A stretch of 38,414 nucleotides of DNA from Gammaproteobacteria bacterium. GTDB lineage: Bacteria > Pseudomonadota > Gammaproteobacteria > Xanthomonadales > SZUA-5. Position numbers and translations under genes: made by a program. The notes below the pieces were generated by a model that ran no database searches, had not been told where the DNA came from, and saw only the letters and a list, made by a program, of their open reading frames with translations. The DNA lies in assembly GCA_030430155.1 (NCBI GenBank), contig JAUIFV010000027.1, positions 1 to 38,414 of the forward strand, in the 5' to 3' direction. This document shows, piece after piece, positions 6,419 through 14,209 of the stretch. The stretch's first letter is position 1, and each line of letters opens with the position of its first letter.

Positions 6419-8353
6419 TTGTCACCCTACCCCACCATCACCGGCTTTGAATTCACCGCGCTGATCGGCCGCGGCGGAATGGCGACCATCTATGCCGCGC
6501 GTCAGCTGGGACTGAATCGGGACGTCGCCATCAAGGTTGTCGAGGTCAACGGCGCCGATGCCGCGCAGTACATGCAGCGCTTGGAGAACGAGGCGCAGAG
6601 TCTGGCCCAACTGCGTCATCCGGGCATCGTCGGGCTGTACCAGTACGGCCGCACCAATGAGGGGGCGATGTACTACGTGATGCCGCTGCTGGACGGCGGC
6701 GATCTGTCGCAGCGCAAGCGACCGCTGGCCGAGGACGCGGTGGTGGCGCTGCTCGATCAGCTGCTCGATGCCCTGCAGCACGCCCACCGCGCGGGCATCG
6801 TGCACCGCGACATCAAGCCGGAGAACATACTCTTCGACACCGAGCAGCGGCCGCTGCTGGCCGACTTCGGCGCCGCGCAGCGCGCCACGCCGTCGCGTTT
6901 GACCGAGGCCGGCATGGCCATCGGCAGCGCCGGCTACATGAGCCCGGAACAGGCCCGCGGTCGGCTGGTCGACGCGCGCTCGGATCTGTACAGCGTCGGC
7001 GTCCTGGCTTTCGAGCTGCTGGTCGGTCGGCTGCCATTCGAGGGCCCGGATGCGCTGTCCATTGCCCTGGCCCAGGTCGAACAGCAGCCGGCGCCGTTGC
7101 CAGACCATCTCAGCCACTGGCAGCGCTACTTCGAGCGCGCACTGGCGCTGGATCCTCAGCAGCGATTCGATAGTGCCGCACAGATGCGCAGCGCACTGGG
7201 CGAGCTGCACACGCGGCAGAGCCCGAGCGCGCCCTCCGAACCCGCATCGACGAAGTCCACAAGAGCCACCGACGGCATCTCGCGCTGGCGGGCGATAGCG
7301 ATGATCGCGCTTGCTTTGATCATCGCCGGCGCTGGACTGCTGGCCTGGCTGCGCGACGATGAGTCCGAGCGGCTCGCGCAGATCGCCGCTTTCATCGACG
7401 CCGGTCAGCTGGTGCAGCCCGAAGGCGCCAATGCGCTGGCGCTGCTGGCTGACTTTGAAGAGCGTGACGATGAGCCCATCGTCGCGCTGCGACAGCGCTT
7501 GATCAGCGCGGCCTGGGCGCCGCTGCAGGCGCCCTTGGCCAGCGGCGACTGGGTCGGCTTGGCGCCGCAGCTGCGCCGCTGGCAACGAATCGTCGAAACC
7601 CTGCAAGGCGGCAGCGAAGCGGCGGTGATCGCGCAGCGCAAGAATCTGGTCGAGACGCTAGGCCCAGCAATGCAGCAGGCGCTGGCGCGCTTTGATCGCA
7701 ACGCCGCCGAAGCACTGTTGATGCTGCTCGATGACCTGCAGCCGGTCCCAGTGGAGCTTGCCGAGCTGCTCACCCGCCTGCGCCAGCTGCCGGCAGTCGG
7801 CGGGCAATTCAGCGATGCCAACGGGCCGCCGCTGGTGCTGCTGCGCGCGCCGGGTCAGCGCGATCCAGGCCTGGCGATGATGAACGCGGCCCTGGATGAA
7901 TCGCTCTATGAGCGCTATGCGGTCAATACCGGTCGAAGCGTGCGCCAGTGTGACGACGCACCGCCCGGAGCGCGCGGCTGCATCTCGCTCGAGGAAGGCG
8001 AAGCGCTTGCGCGCTGGCTGAGCACGCAGACCGGGCACGGCTATCGCTTGCCCGAGCTGGACGAGCTGCGCGCATACGCTACGCACATCGCCACCAGCAC
8101 TGCACATGCCTGGTCGGACACCTGCCAGGAGGTCACGGTCACCACCAAGCCTAACGCCGCCAAGCGCGCCTGGGGCGGCATCAAGAAGGTGTTTGGCGGC
8201 CAGGGAGCGCAACCCATCGTGCGACGTCATTGCCAGGGCCATTGGCTGATGCATCTGGACGGCAGCGCCGAAAGCGTTGCCCGCAGCGCTGCTGCCGCGG
8301 ACACCTCGCTGGTGCTAATGCGCGACATCGCACCGACCGATGCGCTGCAATAG
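6419..8353 (+). CDS. membrane Ser/Thr protein kinase with C-terminal FGE-like domain
   Basis: A 644-residue PknB-like kinase. The cytoplasmic kinase domain (about 9-255) has the glycine loop GRGGMATIY, the VAIK lysine (K39), HRDIKPEN (H129-D131), DFG (149-151) and GYMSPEQA, so it should be catalytically active. A single membrane helix at about 281-301 leads to a periplasmic part of roughly 340 residues. Its last 170 residues (LYERYAVNTGRS..., YRLPELDELRAYA, then VLMRD) resemble the formylglycine-generating-enzyme/sulfatase-modifying fold that ends several bacterial kinases, though it looks degenerate. The start is TTG at 6419 with AGGAG 8 bp upstream. Substrates are unknown. The extracytoplasmic half probably acts as a sensor or scaffold, not an enzyme (inference). 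Confidence 0.9.
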   Translation: MSPYPTITGFEFTALIGRGGMATIYAARQLGLNRDVAIKVVEVNGADAAQYMQRLENEAQSLAQLRHPGIVGLYQYGRTNEGAMYYVMPLLDGGDLSQRKRPLAEDAVVALLDQLLDALQHAHRAGIVHRDIKPENILFDTEQRPLLADFGAAQRATPSRLTEAGMAIGSAGYMSPEQARGRLVDARSDLYSVGVLAFELLVGRLPFEGPDALSIALAQVEQQPAPLPDHLSHWQRYFERALALDPQQRFDSAAQMRSALGELHTRQSPSAPSEPASTKSTRATDGISRWRAIAMIALALIIAGAGLLAWLRDDESERLAQIAAFIDAGQLVQPEGANALALLADFEERDDEPIVALRQRLISAAWAPLQAPLASGDWVGLAPQLRRWQRIVETLQGGSEAAVIAQRKNLVETLGPAMQQALARFDRNAAEALLMLLDDLQPVPVELAELLTRLRQLPAVGGQFSDANGPPLVLLRAPGQRDPGLAMMNAALDESLYERYAVNTGRSVRQCDDAPPGARGCISLEEGEALARWLSTQTGHGYRLPELDELRAYATHIATSTAHAWSDTCQEVTVTTKPNAAKRAWGGIKKVFGGQGAQPIVRRHCQGHWLMHLDGSAESVARSAAAADTSLVLMRDIAPTDALQ

Positions 8354-8437
8354 CTTGGCTCCGTGGCCGCTTGCGCTAGACTGTATGCGCTGCATTGCGG
8401 CGCTGTCATGCTCATCTAGTGCCAAAGGGGCCAACGC

Positions 8438-10600
8438 TTGAACCGCGACCGCACCCGGATCAGCCGCGTCTCCACCGGGAACCACTGGCGCCAGCTTGCC
8501 GTGGTCTGGGTGCTCTGCTTGGCGCCGGGTTGGCTCGCTGCCCAGGACCAAGCCGATCTGGGCAACTCGAGCAGCACAGAAAGCTCCACGCTGCCACGCC
8601 ATCCGCTGGAGCGTCAGGCGCTGGTCGATCCGCAGGGCGCGCTGGACGCGCTGCCCGCGCTGATCAGAGCCGCGCAAGCATCCGAGAAACCGCGTCAAGT
8701 GGCGCTGCTGGAGCTGGCCAGAGCGAACGCCTGCCGCGTGCTGGCCGACTGGAATTGCCAGCAGGATGCCGGCGCTGCGGCTGCGCAGTGGGGCGCGAGA
8801 GCCGAAGATCCGATCGTGCAGGCGCGCGGCCACATCGCCGACGCCAGGGCCAGCATGGCGCTGCAGGACTACACCCGCGGCGAGCAGCAAATGGCCCAGG
8901 CCGAGGTGCTGCTCAAGGCGCATCCGCAGCCGGAGCTCTCTGCCGATGTGGATCTGGGCTATTCATCAATGAGCTACAGCCTGGGCAAGCACGCGCTGGC
9001 CGCGGAGTACGCCGCCCGCGGACTGACCCACCTGCCGCCTGACGAAGGGCTGCCGATGCGGGTCCGGCTGATGCGCAATCTGGCCCGCTCGCTGGCGCGC
9101 ACCGGGCAGATCGATCGCGCCCGTGACACGCTGGCCGAGGCGGTCGCGACTTCCGAGCGCTTTGTCGACCCCAAGCTCAGTGCCGAGCTGTACTTGGAGA
9201 CCGCGCGACTGGCGCGCATGGACAACGACATCCAGACCCAGCGCGTTAACGGTCACAAGGTGCTGGCCCTGAGCAGTCAACTCGAGAACACCCAGCTGCG
9301 CGGGCTGGGCCTGGAAGTACTGGGGCTGGCCGAATTGGACGCCGGAAATCTCAGCCAGGCGCTGCAACATTTGCGCACCAGCCATGCCGAGTTCAAACAG
9401 CTGGGATTGGCTAGAGACGAGCTGCGGGTTGGCCGCCAGCTGCTTACCGCGCTGGTCGAAGACGATCCCCGCCACCCCGAAGCGGCCGAGCTGATGCTGC
9501 ACATGATCGAGTTGGACGAAGGGGTGATCGCGGCCGACCGTGCGCGTGCCGCCGAAGATTTCGAGGCGCGACTGAAGTATGCCGAGCAGCAGAACGAACT
9601 GCTGCGACTGGAGAGCGAGGCCAAGCTGGCCGAAGAACGCGCGCGCAGCCTGCGCGAGCAAAATCGGCTGAGCAACGCGCTGGTCGCGTTGAGTACACTC
9701 AGCCTGCTCGCCCTCACCGGCTTTCTGCTGCTGCAGCGCCGCTCCAGCCGGCGCCTGACCCAGGCGCTGCAGGCCAAGCTGCAAAGCCAGTCCCAGGCTG
9801 GTGAGCTGTTGAACTTGAGCGCCGGATTCGTCTGCCTGCACGACCCGGACGGCAAGCTGCTGATGGTCAATCCGGCGGTCTCCGAGGCCTTGGGCAAACC
9901 CAGTGACGATCTGGTTGGACGCTCAGTACTGGATTTCATCCGCGGCGCCGGCAAGCGCGAATGGGAGCAGTATCTGCAGGAGATCCGCAGCGAGGGCCAG
10001 GTCGAAGGCACGGTTAGCCTGGAGCTCCCGGAGGTCGGTCAGCGCCACTGGCGCTTTACCAGTCGCATGTCGCCTGCGGATCTGCCCAGCAGCTATGTGA
10101 TCGGTCACGCGGTGGACGTCACCGAGCAGATTGAGCAGGCCCGGGCCCTGCGCGAACAGAGTCTGCGCGACGAGTTGACCGGCAGTTTCAATCGGCGCTA
10201 CCTGGAGATCTTCGAGCGCCGCCATGGCAGTGAAGGCAGTTGGGCGGTGATCAATATCGATCTGGATCATTTCAAGCAGATCAACGATACCCACGGTCAC
10301 GAGCATGGCGATCAAGTCCTTAAACGACAGGCGGAGTTCTTCAAGGAGCGCCTGATCAGCGGCGACGCGGTGGTACGCGTGGGCGGCGACGAATTCGTGC
10401 TGTTACTCAGCCACGCCGACCAGCAGGCACAGGAGCGAACTCTGGATCTGCTCTTGCAGGACCGCGGATCCTCGCCCTGCGCGTACTCCATAGGCAGCGC
10501 GCTGCGCCGTCCCGGCGAGGAACTCAGCGCCACTCTGGCGCGGGCCGATGCGGCCATGTATGAGGGACGAGTACAGCGACGTGCTGGCAGCGGCGGCTAG
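8438..10600 (+). CDS. TPR-PAS-GGDEF diguanylate cyclase
   Basis: A 720-residue protein with a signal peptide (LAVVWVLCLAPGWLAA), a periplasmic helical TPR-like region (about 50-370), a coiled coil, one membrane helix (about 418-436), a PAS domain (about 450-570: GFVCLHDPDGKLLMVNPAVSEALG), and a GGDEF domain with intact GGDEF at 649-653 and DLDHFKQINDTHGH. It should make cyclic di-GMP. The RxxD inhibitory site is not conserved (ISGD). The start is TTG at 8438 with AAAGGGG just upstream. The gene follows the kinase by 84 bp on the same strand and converges on the minus-strand gene ending at 10618, 17 bp away. Confidence 0.9.
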   Translation: MNRDRTRISRVSTGNHWRQLAVVWVLCLAPGWLAAQDQADLGNSSSTESSTLPRHPLERQALVDPQGALDALPALIRAAQASEKPRQVALLELARANACRVLADWNCQQDAGAAAAQWGARAEDPIVQARGHIADARASMALQDYTRGEQQMAQAEVLLKAHPQPELSADVDLGYSSMSYSLGKHALAAEYAARGLTHLPPDEGLPMRVRLMRNLARSLARTGQIDRARDTLAEAVATSERFVDPKLSAELYLETARLARMDNDIQTQRVNGHKVLALSSQLENTQLRGLGLEVLGLAELDAGNLSQALQHLRTSHAEFKQLGLARDELRVGRQLLTALVEDDPRHPEAAELMLHMIELDEGVIAADRARAAEDFEARLKYAEQQNELLRLESEAKLAEERARSLREQNRLSNALVALSTLSLLALTGFLLLQRRSSRRLTQALQAKLQSQSQAGELLNLSAGFVCLHDPDGKLLMVNPAVSEALGKPSDDLVGRSVLDFIRGAGKREWEQYLQEIRSEGQVEGTVSLELPEVGQRHWRFTSRMSPADLPSSYVIGHAVDVTEQIEQARALREQSLRDELTGSFNRRYLEIFERRHGSEGSWAVINIDLDHFKQINDTHGHEHGDQVLKRQAEFFKERLISGDAVVRVGGDEFVLLLSHADQQAQERTLDLLLQDRGSSPCAYSIGSALRRPGEELSATLARADAAMYEGRVQRRAGSGG

Positions 10601-10617
10601 CCGATCGGCCCAGGCAC

Positions 10618-11484
10618 TCAGCGCAGCTGCAATGCCCACTGGGCGATGGCCTGGCTGATCTCGAACTGCCACTGCGGGGTCAATCGGCGTAACGCGGTGG
10701 GCAAATCGATGCCTGGCGGGCAGCCGAACTGGGCGCAGGTGTATAGCGTCCACACGCCTTCACTGCCACAGCTGTGGGTCCGGGCGCAGGCAATCCAGTC
10801 GGCCGCGTTGACCAAGGCCAGCTCGATATCGGCCTGCACCGGCACGCGAACGCCGAGAAAGATCTGCTCCAACGGCAGTTGGCTTTGCATCAGCTGGAAA
10901 CGCAGCGCTGCGTACAGCAGACGGGAGTCCACGGAGGACCGCAATAGCCGCTCGGATTGCCGCATCGCTGCCTCTCGCCCTTGCTGCGCCGCCACCGTTT
11001 CCGGCACCTGCAAGCGCCAGTTTTGCGCGGCTGGAAGATCGGCATCCAGGGGCTGCAGGCTGGCTCGACTCAGTCCAGTACAGCGTCGCTGCAGGCGATC
11101 CAGCCAGGGTCTACGGTTGGGATCCAGATCCACCCGTGGACTGGCGGCATCCGGTCGATGGACCAGCGCGCAGGCGCTGCGCACTTCCTCGTGCGCGGTC
11201 ACTCGCAGCAGATCCGAATCCAGACTGCGCGCCTGCAGGCGTTGCAAAGCGCTGGGGTAGTCGTGGGACAGGCGCAAGTCGGCGACCTGCAGGGCGTCAC
11301 CGGAAAGCTCCAAGGGGCCGACGGCGATGGGCGTATCTGATCCGATTGGGACATCAGCCGCGACCCGGGTGGCGTTCTGACTCAACGGTGCAACGGCGTT
11401 CGACCAGGAGCGCAGTCCAGCCCAGCCCAGGAGACCGAGCAAAACCGCAATCGCGGCCGCAAGCACCAACCGGCTAGCCATCAT
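10618..11484 (-). CDS. membrane-anchored periplasmic protein, unknown (paralogue of next gene)
   Basis: About 289 residues from the ATGATG at 11484/11481, which overlaps the stop of the upstream gene and leads directly into a hydrophobic anchor (MASRLVLAAAIAVLLGLLGW). The frame is open far upstream but that part is low-complexity and overlaps the other gene. The C-terminal third has a Cys-rich pattern (DWIACARTHSC...YTCAQFGC) and ends QAIAQW; the same pattern closes the upstream gene (DWRQCARFAAC...RVCAMHGC... QAIADW). The two are therefore tandem paralogues, probably translationally coupled and possibly with periplasmic disulfides. No family is recognised. Confidence 0.75.
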   Translation of the reverse strand: MMASRLVLAAAIAVLLGLLGWAGLRSWSNAVAPLSQNATRVAADVPIGSDTPIAVGPLELSGDALQVADLRLSHDYPSALQRLQARSLDSDLLRVTAHEEVRSACALVHRPDAASPRVDLDPNRRPWLDRLQRRCTGLSRASLQPLDADLPAAQNWRLQVPETVAAQQGREAAMRQSERLLRSSVDSRLLYAALRFQLMQSQLPLEQIFLGVRVPVQADIELALVNAADWIACARTHSCGSEGVWTLYTCAQFGCPPGIDLPTALRRLTPQWQFEISQAIAQWALQLR

Positions 11485-12295
11485 CCACCCAGCGCGGCAA
11501 CCAGTCGGCAATCGCCTGCGCCGATTCGAAATCGCGGGGCGAAAGCGCGGCGTGCCACGCGCCCAACAGATCCTCGTCGCCGCGACAGCCGTGCATGGCG
11601 CAGACCCGAACGGTGAGCAGACTGTCGGGCCCGCAGGCGGCAAAGCGCGCACACTGCCGCCAGTCGATCACCACTTCGATCAGCTGTTGTGCCTCGGCCG
11701 GCAGCAGACGCCGCTGATCGGCAAAGATCTGCGCCTGCGGCAGCGCATCCAGACGATAGGCCTGCCACCAGCTACGGCGCAGTGCTTGCGGATCACGTGC
11801 TGCCCGCAACTCGGCCAAGGCCTGCTCGGCGCTCAGCGCCGTTGGCGGCACCTGCAGGACCACATCCCAGCTGTATTCGGGGACAAACATGGACGGCACC
11901 GCCCAGCCGCTGCAGCGGCGCTGCAACTCGTCGACGAAGCGATCGCGGCGCCAGTCCGGCGCGTCGCGCCCGTCCATCTGCAGCAGCTGCGGCACTCGGC
12001 AACTCTGATCGATCAACGCGCGCAGCTGACGACGGCTCAAGCGCCGATCTTCATCATCCTGGGCGCGGTAGTCAACGACGGCTGCACGCAGTTCCTGGGC
12101 ATGCAAAACGCCGTAGACGCCACTTATGGAAGGTACCGATATCGGTTTGGGCGCGACGGTCTCGGACACGCGCAGTGACTGCACCGCTTCCATGCGCACG
12201 GCGGGTCGATGCACTAGCAACAGGGCGACGATCGCGACTATCGCCGCGGCCAACAGCAGCGGTGCGCTGGATTGCCTGAGCGCGCCCTTATGCAC
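11474..12295 (-). CDS. membrane-anchored periplasmic protein, unknown (paralogue of previous gene)
   Basis: About 273 residues when started at GTG 12295, where GAGGAG lies 5 bp upstream; a GTG at 12313 is an alternative. A single N-terminal membrane helix (APLLLAAAIVAIVALLLV) is followed by a charged, helix-rich periplasmic domain with the same four-Cys C-terminal block as its downstream neighbour. It overlaps that neighbour by 11 bp. The upstream 150 bp contain heptamer repeats and an inverted repeat, so this pair is probably a separate unit from the PIN gene. The function is unknown; nothing points to a catalytic site. Confidence 0.75.
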   Translation of the reverse strand: MHKGALRQSSAPLLLAAAIVAIVALLLVHRPAVRMEAVQSLRVSETVAPKPISVPSISGVYGVLHAQELRAAVVDYRAQDDEDRRLSRRQLRALIDQSCRVPQLLQMDGRDAPDWRRDRFVDELQRRCSGWAVPSMFVPEYSWDVVLQVPPTALSAEQALAELRAARDPQALRRSWWQAYRLDALPQAQIFADQRRLLPAEAQQLIEVVIDWRQCARFAACGPDSLLTVRVCAMHGCRGDEDLLGAWHAALSPRDFESAQAIADWLPRWVDDG

Positions 12296-12362
12296 GGAGA
12301 CTCCTCGCCTCACAACTAGCCCAAACTACCCAGTCTGAGCCCCGGCGGCAAGTTTCACCTTA

Positions 12363-12442
12363 GGGCCCAGGGCCCATGGCACAGGGCCCAGCTGCGGCCG
12401 GCGGCGATCGCTCTGAGCAATGGGCCCAGAGCCCTGTGCCAT
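12363..12442. repeat. partial heptamer array and 12-bp inverted repeat after the PIN gene
   Basis: GGGCCCA units at 12363, 12370, 12384 and 12422 belong to the window's heptamer family. ATGGCACAGGGC (12376-12387) and GCCCTGTGCCAT (12431-12442) form a perfect 12-bp inverted repeat ending 2 bp from the PIN gene stop. It may slow or end transcription there, but no U-tract follows. Confidence 0.55.
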
Positions 12443-12444
12443 CG

Positions 12445-12936
12445 CTAAAAACCCGCGATTGCGCGTGAACGGCGACGCTGCACCAGTTCCGCTTCCAACT
12501 TGTCTATTGCCGCCGGCGGCATGCCGCTCCACTGCGCGGGGCTGAGCACGGCGAACAAACCGCGACGGCGGCAGGGTTTGGCCAGCTTGAGCAGGTCGCG
12601 ATCCTTACTGATCAGCGCGGTCACCGGAACGGCCGCGGCCAGCTCGAGAAACTTCTGATCGTCCTTATCGCGGCAGCGCGGCAGGGCGGGATCGACATCT
12701 GCGGGCATGGCGAAGTCCAGCATCGATTCAGCAAAGGCGGCGGCCAGCTCCTCCTGCCGCTGCGCGCTCAATCCCCACAGCGTGTAGCCGATTACGCGGC
12801 GCCATTCTTCGCTGGTGGCCGCGCTGCGATAGGCGTGACAGCTGCCGTCGTTCAACGCCTGCGCTAGATTGGCGGTGCTGGGATCTTTGAACAGCAACAG
12901 ATCCAGACAGACATTGGTGTCCAGCACCAGCGCCAC
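12445..12936 (-). CDS. PIN-domain putative nuclease (COG1569-like)
   Basis: About 163 residues from GTG at 12936, which puts the first strand of the PIN fold (VALVLDTNVCLDLLLF) at the N-terminus. Acidic residues of the PIN site are visible: D in LDTN, E in SEEWRR, D in CRDKDDQKFLELA and D in ISKDRDLL. The layout matches the COG1569 family often labelled 'putative toxin, PIN family'. No antitoxin-like small gene adjoins it: the upstream neighbour is a phosphoribosyltransferase 16 bp away. A toxin role is therefore unproven, and RNA cleavage in a stand-alone role is as likely. The start is not certain because the frame is open into the upstream gene. Confidence 0.78.
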   Translation of the reverse strand: MALVLDTNVCLDLLLFKDPSTANLAQALNDGSCHAYRSAATSEEWRRVIGYTLWGLSAQRQEELAAAFAESMLDFAMPADVDPALPRCRDKDDQKFLELAAAVPVTALISKDRDLLKLAKPCRRRGLFAVLSPAQWSGMPPAAIDKLEAELVQRRRSRAIAGF

Positions 12937-12952
12937 CGCTCGCTTGCCGGAT

Positions 12953-13504
12953 TCAGTCTCTGGCGGGTCGGAACAGATCAATCTCGAACACCGGCTCAAA
13001 TGGCGGCACGCGGCATTCGACCACATCACCGGGCGCCAGCTGCAGCACCAGCCCGGCGATATCGGCACGCAGCGGCAGCCGCGCCACCCGCCGGTCGACC
13101 AGCACCGCGGTGCGAATGGGATCGGCGTGACAGCTGCGCAGGAACTCCAGCACCCGGGCCAGCGAGTGGCCCTGGTACAGCACGTCGTCGATCACCACCA
13201 CCTGCTGCCCTTTGAGCGCGTCCGGCTCCAGCGCAGGCGCCTGCAAGTCGGTATCGGGATGGAGCAGGTGTAGGTCATCGCTGTAACGCTTGACCTGCAG
13301 ATCCAGCCGCCTGATCTGCAGCGCGTGATTGAGCTGGGCGAGCCTGGCCGCAATCATCTCCGCCAGCGGCGCACCGCGCCGGATCACGCCGACCAGCCAC
13401 AGCGGGCTGGCGTGATCGATCTGGCTGTAGACGCTGCGCGCCATCGCTTCGATCACCGGCTGCAGGTCATCGCTGCTGTAAAGGCGATACTTTTCCCCGT
13501 CCAT
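12953..13504 (-). CDS. PyrR/HPRT-type phosphoribosyltransferase
   Basis: A 183-residue type I phosphoribosyltransferase from ATG 13504, preceded by AGGGGAA. The PRPP loop is VVVIDDVLYQGHSLARVL, and the hood-side segment LVDRRVARLPLRADIAGL resembles PyrR and hypoxanthine phosphoribosyltransferases. It should use PRPP with a purine or pyrimidine base. Which base cannot be told here, and no attenuator or pyr gene lies nearby to argue for a PyrR regulatory role. It is flanked at 16-bp distances by the small membrane protein upstream and the PIN gene downstream, so the three probably form one transcript. Confidence 0.85.
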   Translation of the reverse strand: MDGEKYRLYSSDDLQPVIEAMARSVYSQIDHASPLWLVGVIRRGAPLAEMIAARLAQLNHALQIRRLDLQVKRYSDDLHLLHPDTDLQAPALEPDALKGQQVVVIDDVLYQGHSLARVLEFLRSCHADPIRTAVLVDRRVARLPLRADIAGLVLQLAPGDVVECRVPPFEPVFEIDLFRPARD

Positions 13505-13520
13505 GGCTTCCCCTGAGCGC

Positions 13521-13793
13521 TTATCCGAACAGGCCGCCGAGTGCGCTGGCAATCGCCTCGACGATGGTCAGAAAGCCTTCGACGATGGCCTCAAAAATGC
13601 CAACGAAGACTTCGAGCACATTGGCGCCAGCGACGATCACCGGAACGGCCAGCGCGCCTAGCGATACGACGACGAAACTGACTGCCATCAACTCCAAGCC
13701 GGCGATAACCAGATAGACCACTGACACGATCAAGGCGATCGCGCACACCGAGTTGAACAGCCGAATCGTCAGCGAGCGGTTGCTTTTGTCCAT
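13521..13793 (-). CDS. small membrane protein, 90 aa, unknown
   Basis: A 90-residue protein with two hydrophobic helices (about 12-36 and 38-60), then a third amphipathic, Ile/Val-rich segment (VFVGIFEAIVEGFLTIVEAIASALGGLFG). The N-terminal KSNRSLTIR is basic, favouring a cytoplasmic N-terminus. It ends 16 bp before the phosphoribosyltransferase start. No family is recognised; the C-terminal amphipathic segment could be membrane-active, but this is speculation. Confidence 0.65.
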   Translation of the reverse strand: MDKSNRSLTIRLFNSVCAIALIVSVVYLVIAGLELMAVSFVVVSLGALAVPVIVAGANVLEVFVGIFEAIVEGFLTIVEAIASALGGLFG

Positions 13794-13832
13794 GGCTTGG
13801 AACTGTAGCGCAATCTCAGGCGACGCGCTTGA

Positions 13833-14205
13833 GGGCTCAGGGCTCAGGGCTCAGGGCCCAGAAGGTCAAGAGCGCGAGGCCGAGGGCCGAGGGCACAGGG
13901 CCCAGAAGATCAGGGGCGCGGGGGCCGAGGGCCCAGGGCTCAGGGCTCAGGGCCCAGAAGATCAGGGGCGCGGGGGCCGAGGGCCCAGGGCTCAGACGGG
14001 CAAGAGCGTGCGGCGGCTGACGCTTGTGCGCTCTGAACGTGAAGCTCAGGAGCCAAGAGTGCGGGCAAGATGCCCGCGGTCCAGAGCACGCCGGATCCAG
14101 CTTTCCTGGGCCCTGGGCCCTGGGCCCTGAGCCCTAAGCCCTGAGCCCTGAGCCCTGAGCCCTGTGCCCTGTGCCCTGTGCCCTGAGCCCTGAGCCCTAA
14201 GCCCT
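13833..14205. repeat. opposed heptamer arrays with central REP-like hairpin
   Basis: The 415-bp gap between two minus-strand genes is filled with repeats. On the left, GGGCTCA/GGGCCCA heptamers (13833-13994) include a 45-bp segment duplicated at 13898 and 13950 (period 52 bp). On the right, 14 successive heptamers of type GRGCCCT run from 14108 to 14205. The two arrays carry the same heptamer in opposite orientation, so they can pair across about 110 bp. Between them is a REP-like hairpin (14061-14077). An apparent ORF on the plus strand here is only repeat translation. Confidence 0.9.
14061..14077. repeat. REP-like hairpin, copy 1
   Basis: GCGGGCAAGATGCCCGC is a 7-bp stem with a 3-nt loop, embedded in the context AGGAGCCAAGAG...GGTCC. 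Related copies lie at 23475, 32781 and 37260. Confidence 0.7.
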
Positions 14206-14209
14206 CACG

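Noticed and set aside
12445-12936. Toxin-antitoxin module built on the PIN gene
   Set aside because: No antitoxin-sized gene lies next to it; the neighbours are a phosphoribosyltransferase and repeats.
13753-14130. Plus-strand open frame in the heptamer arrays
   Set aside because: The translation is only the repeat (RAQGSGLRAQ...), so it is not a gene.
13833-14205. CRISPR array
   Set aside because: Units are 7 bp with no unique spacers and there are no cas genes.
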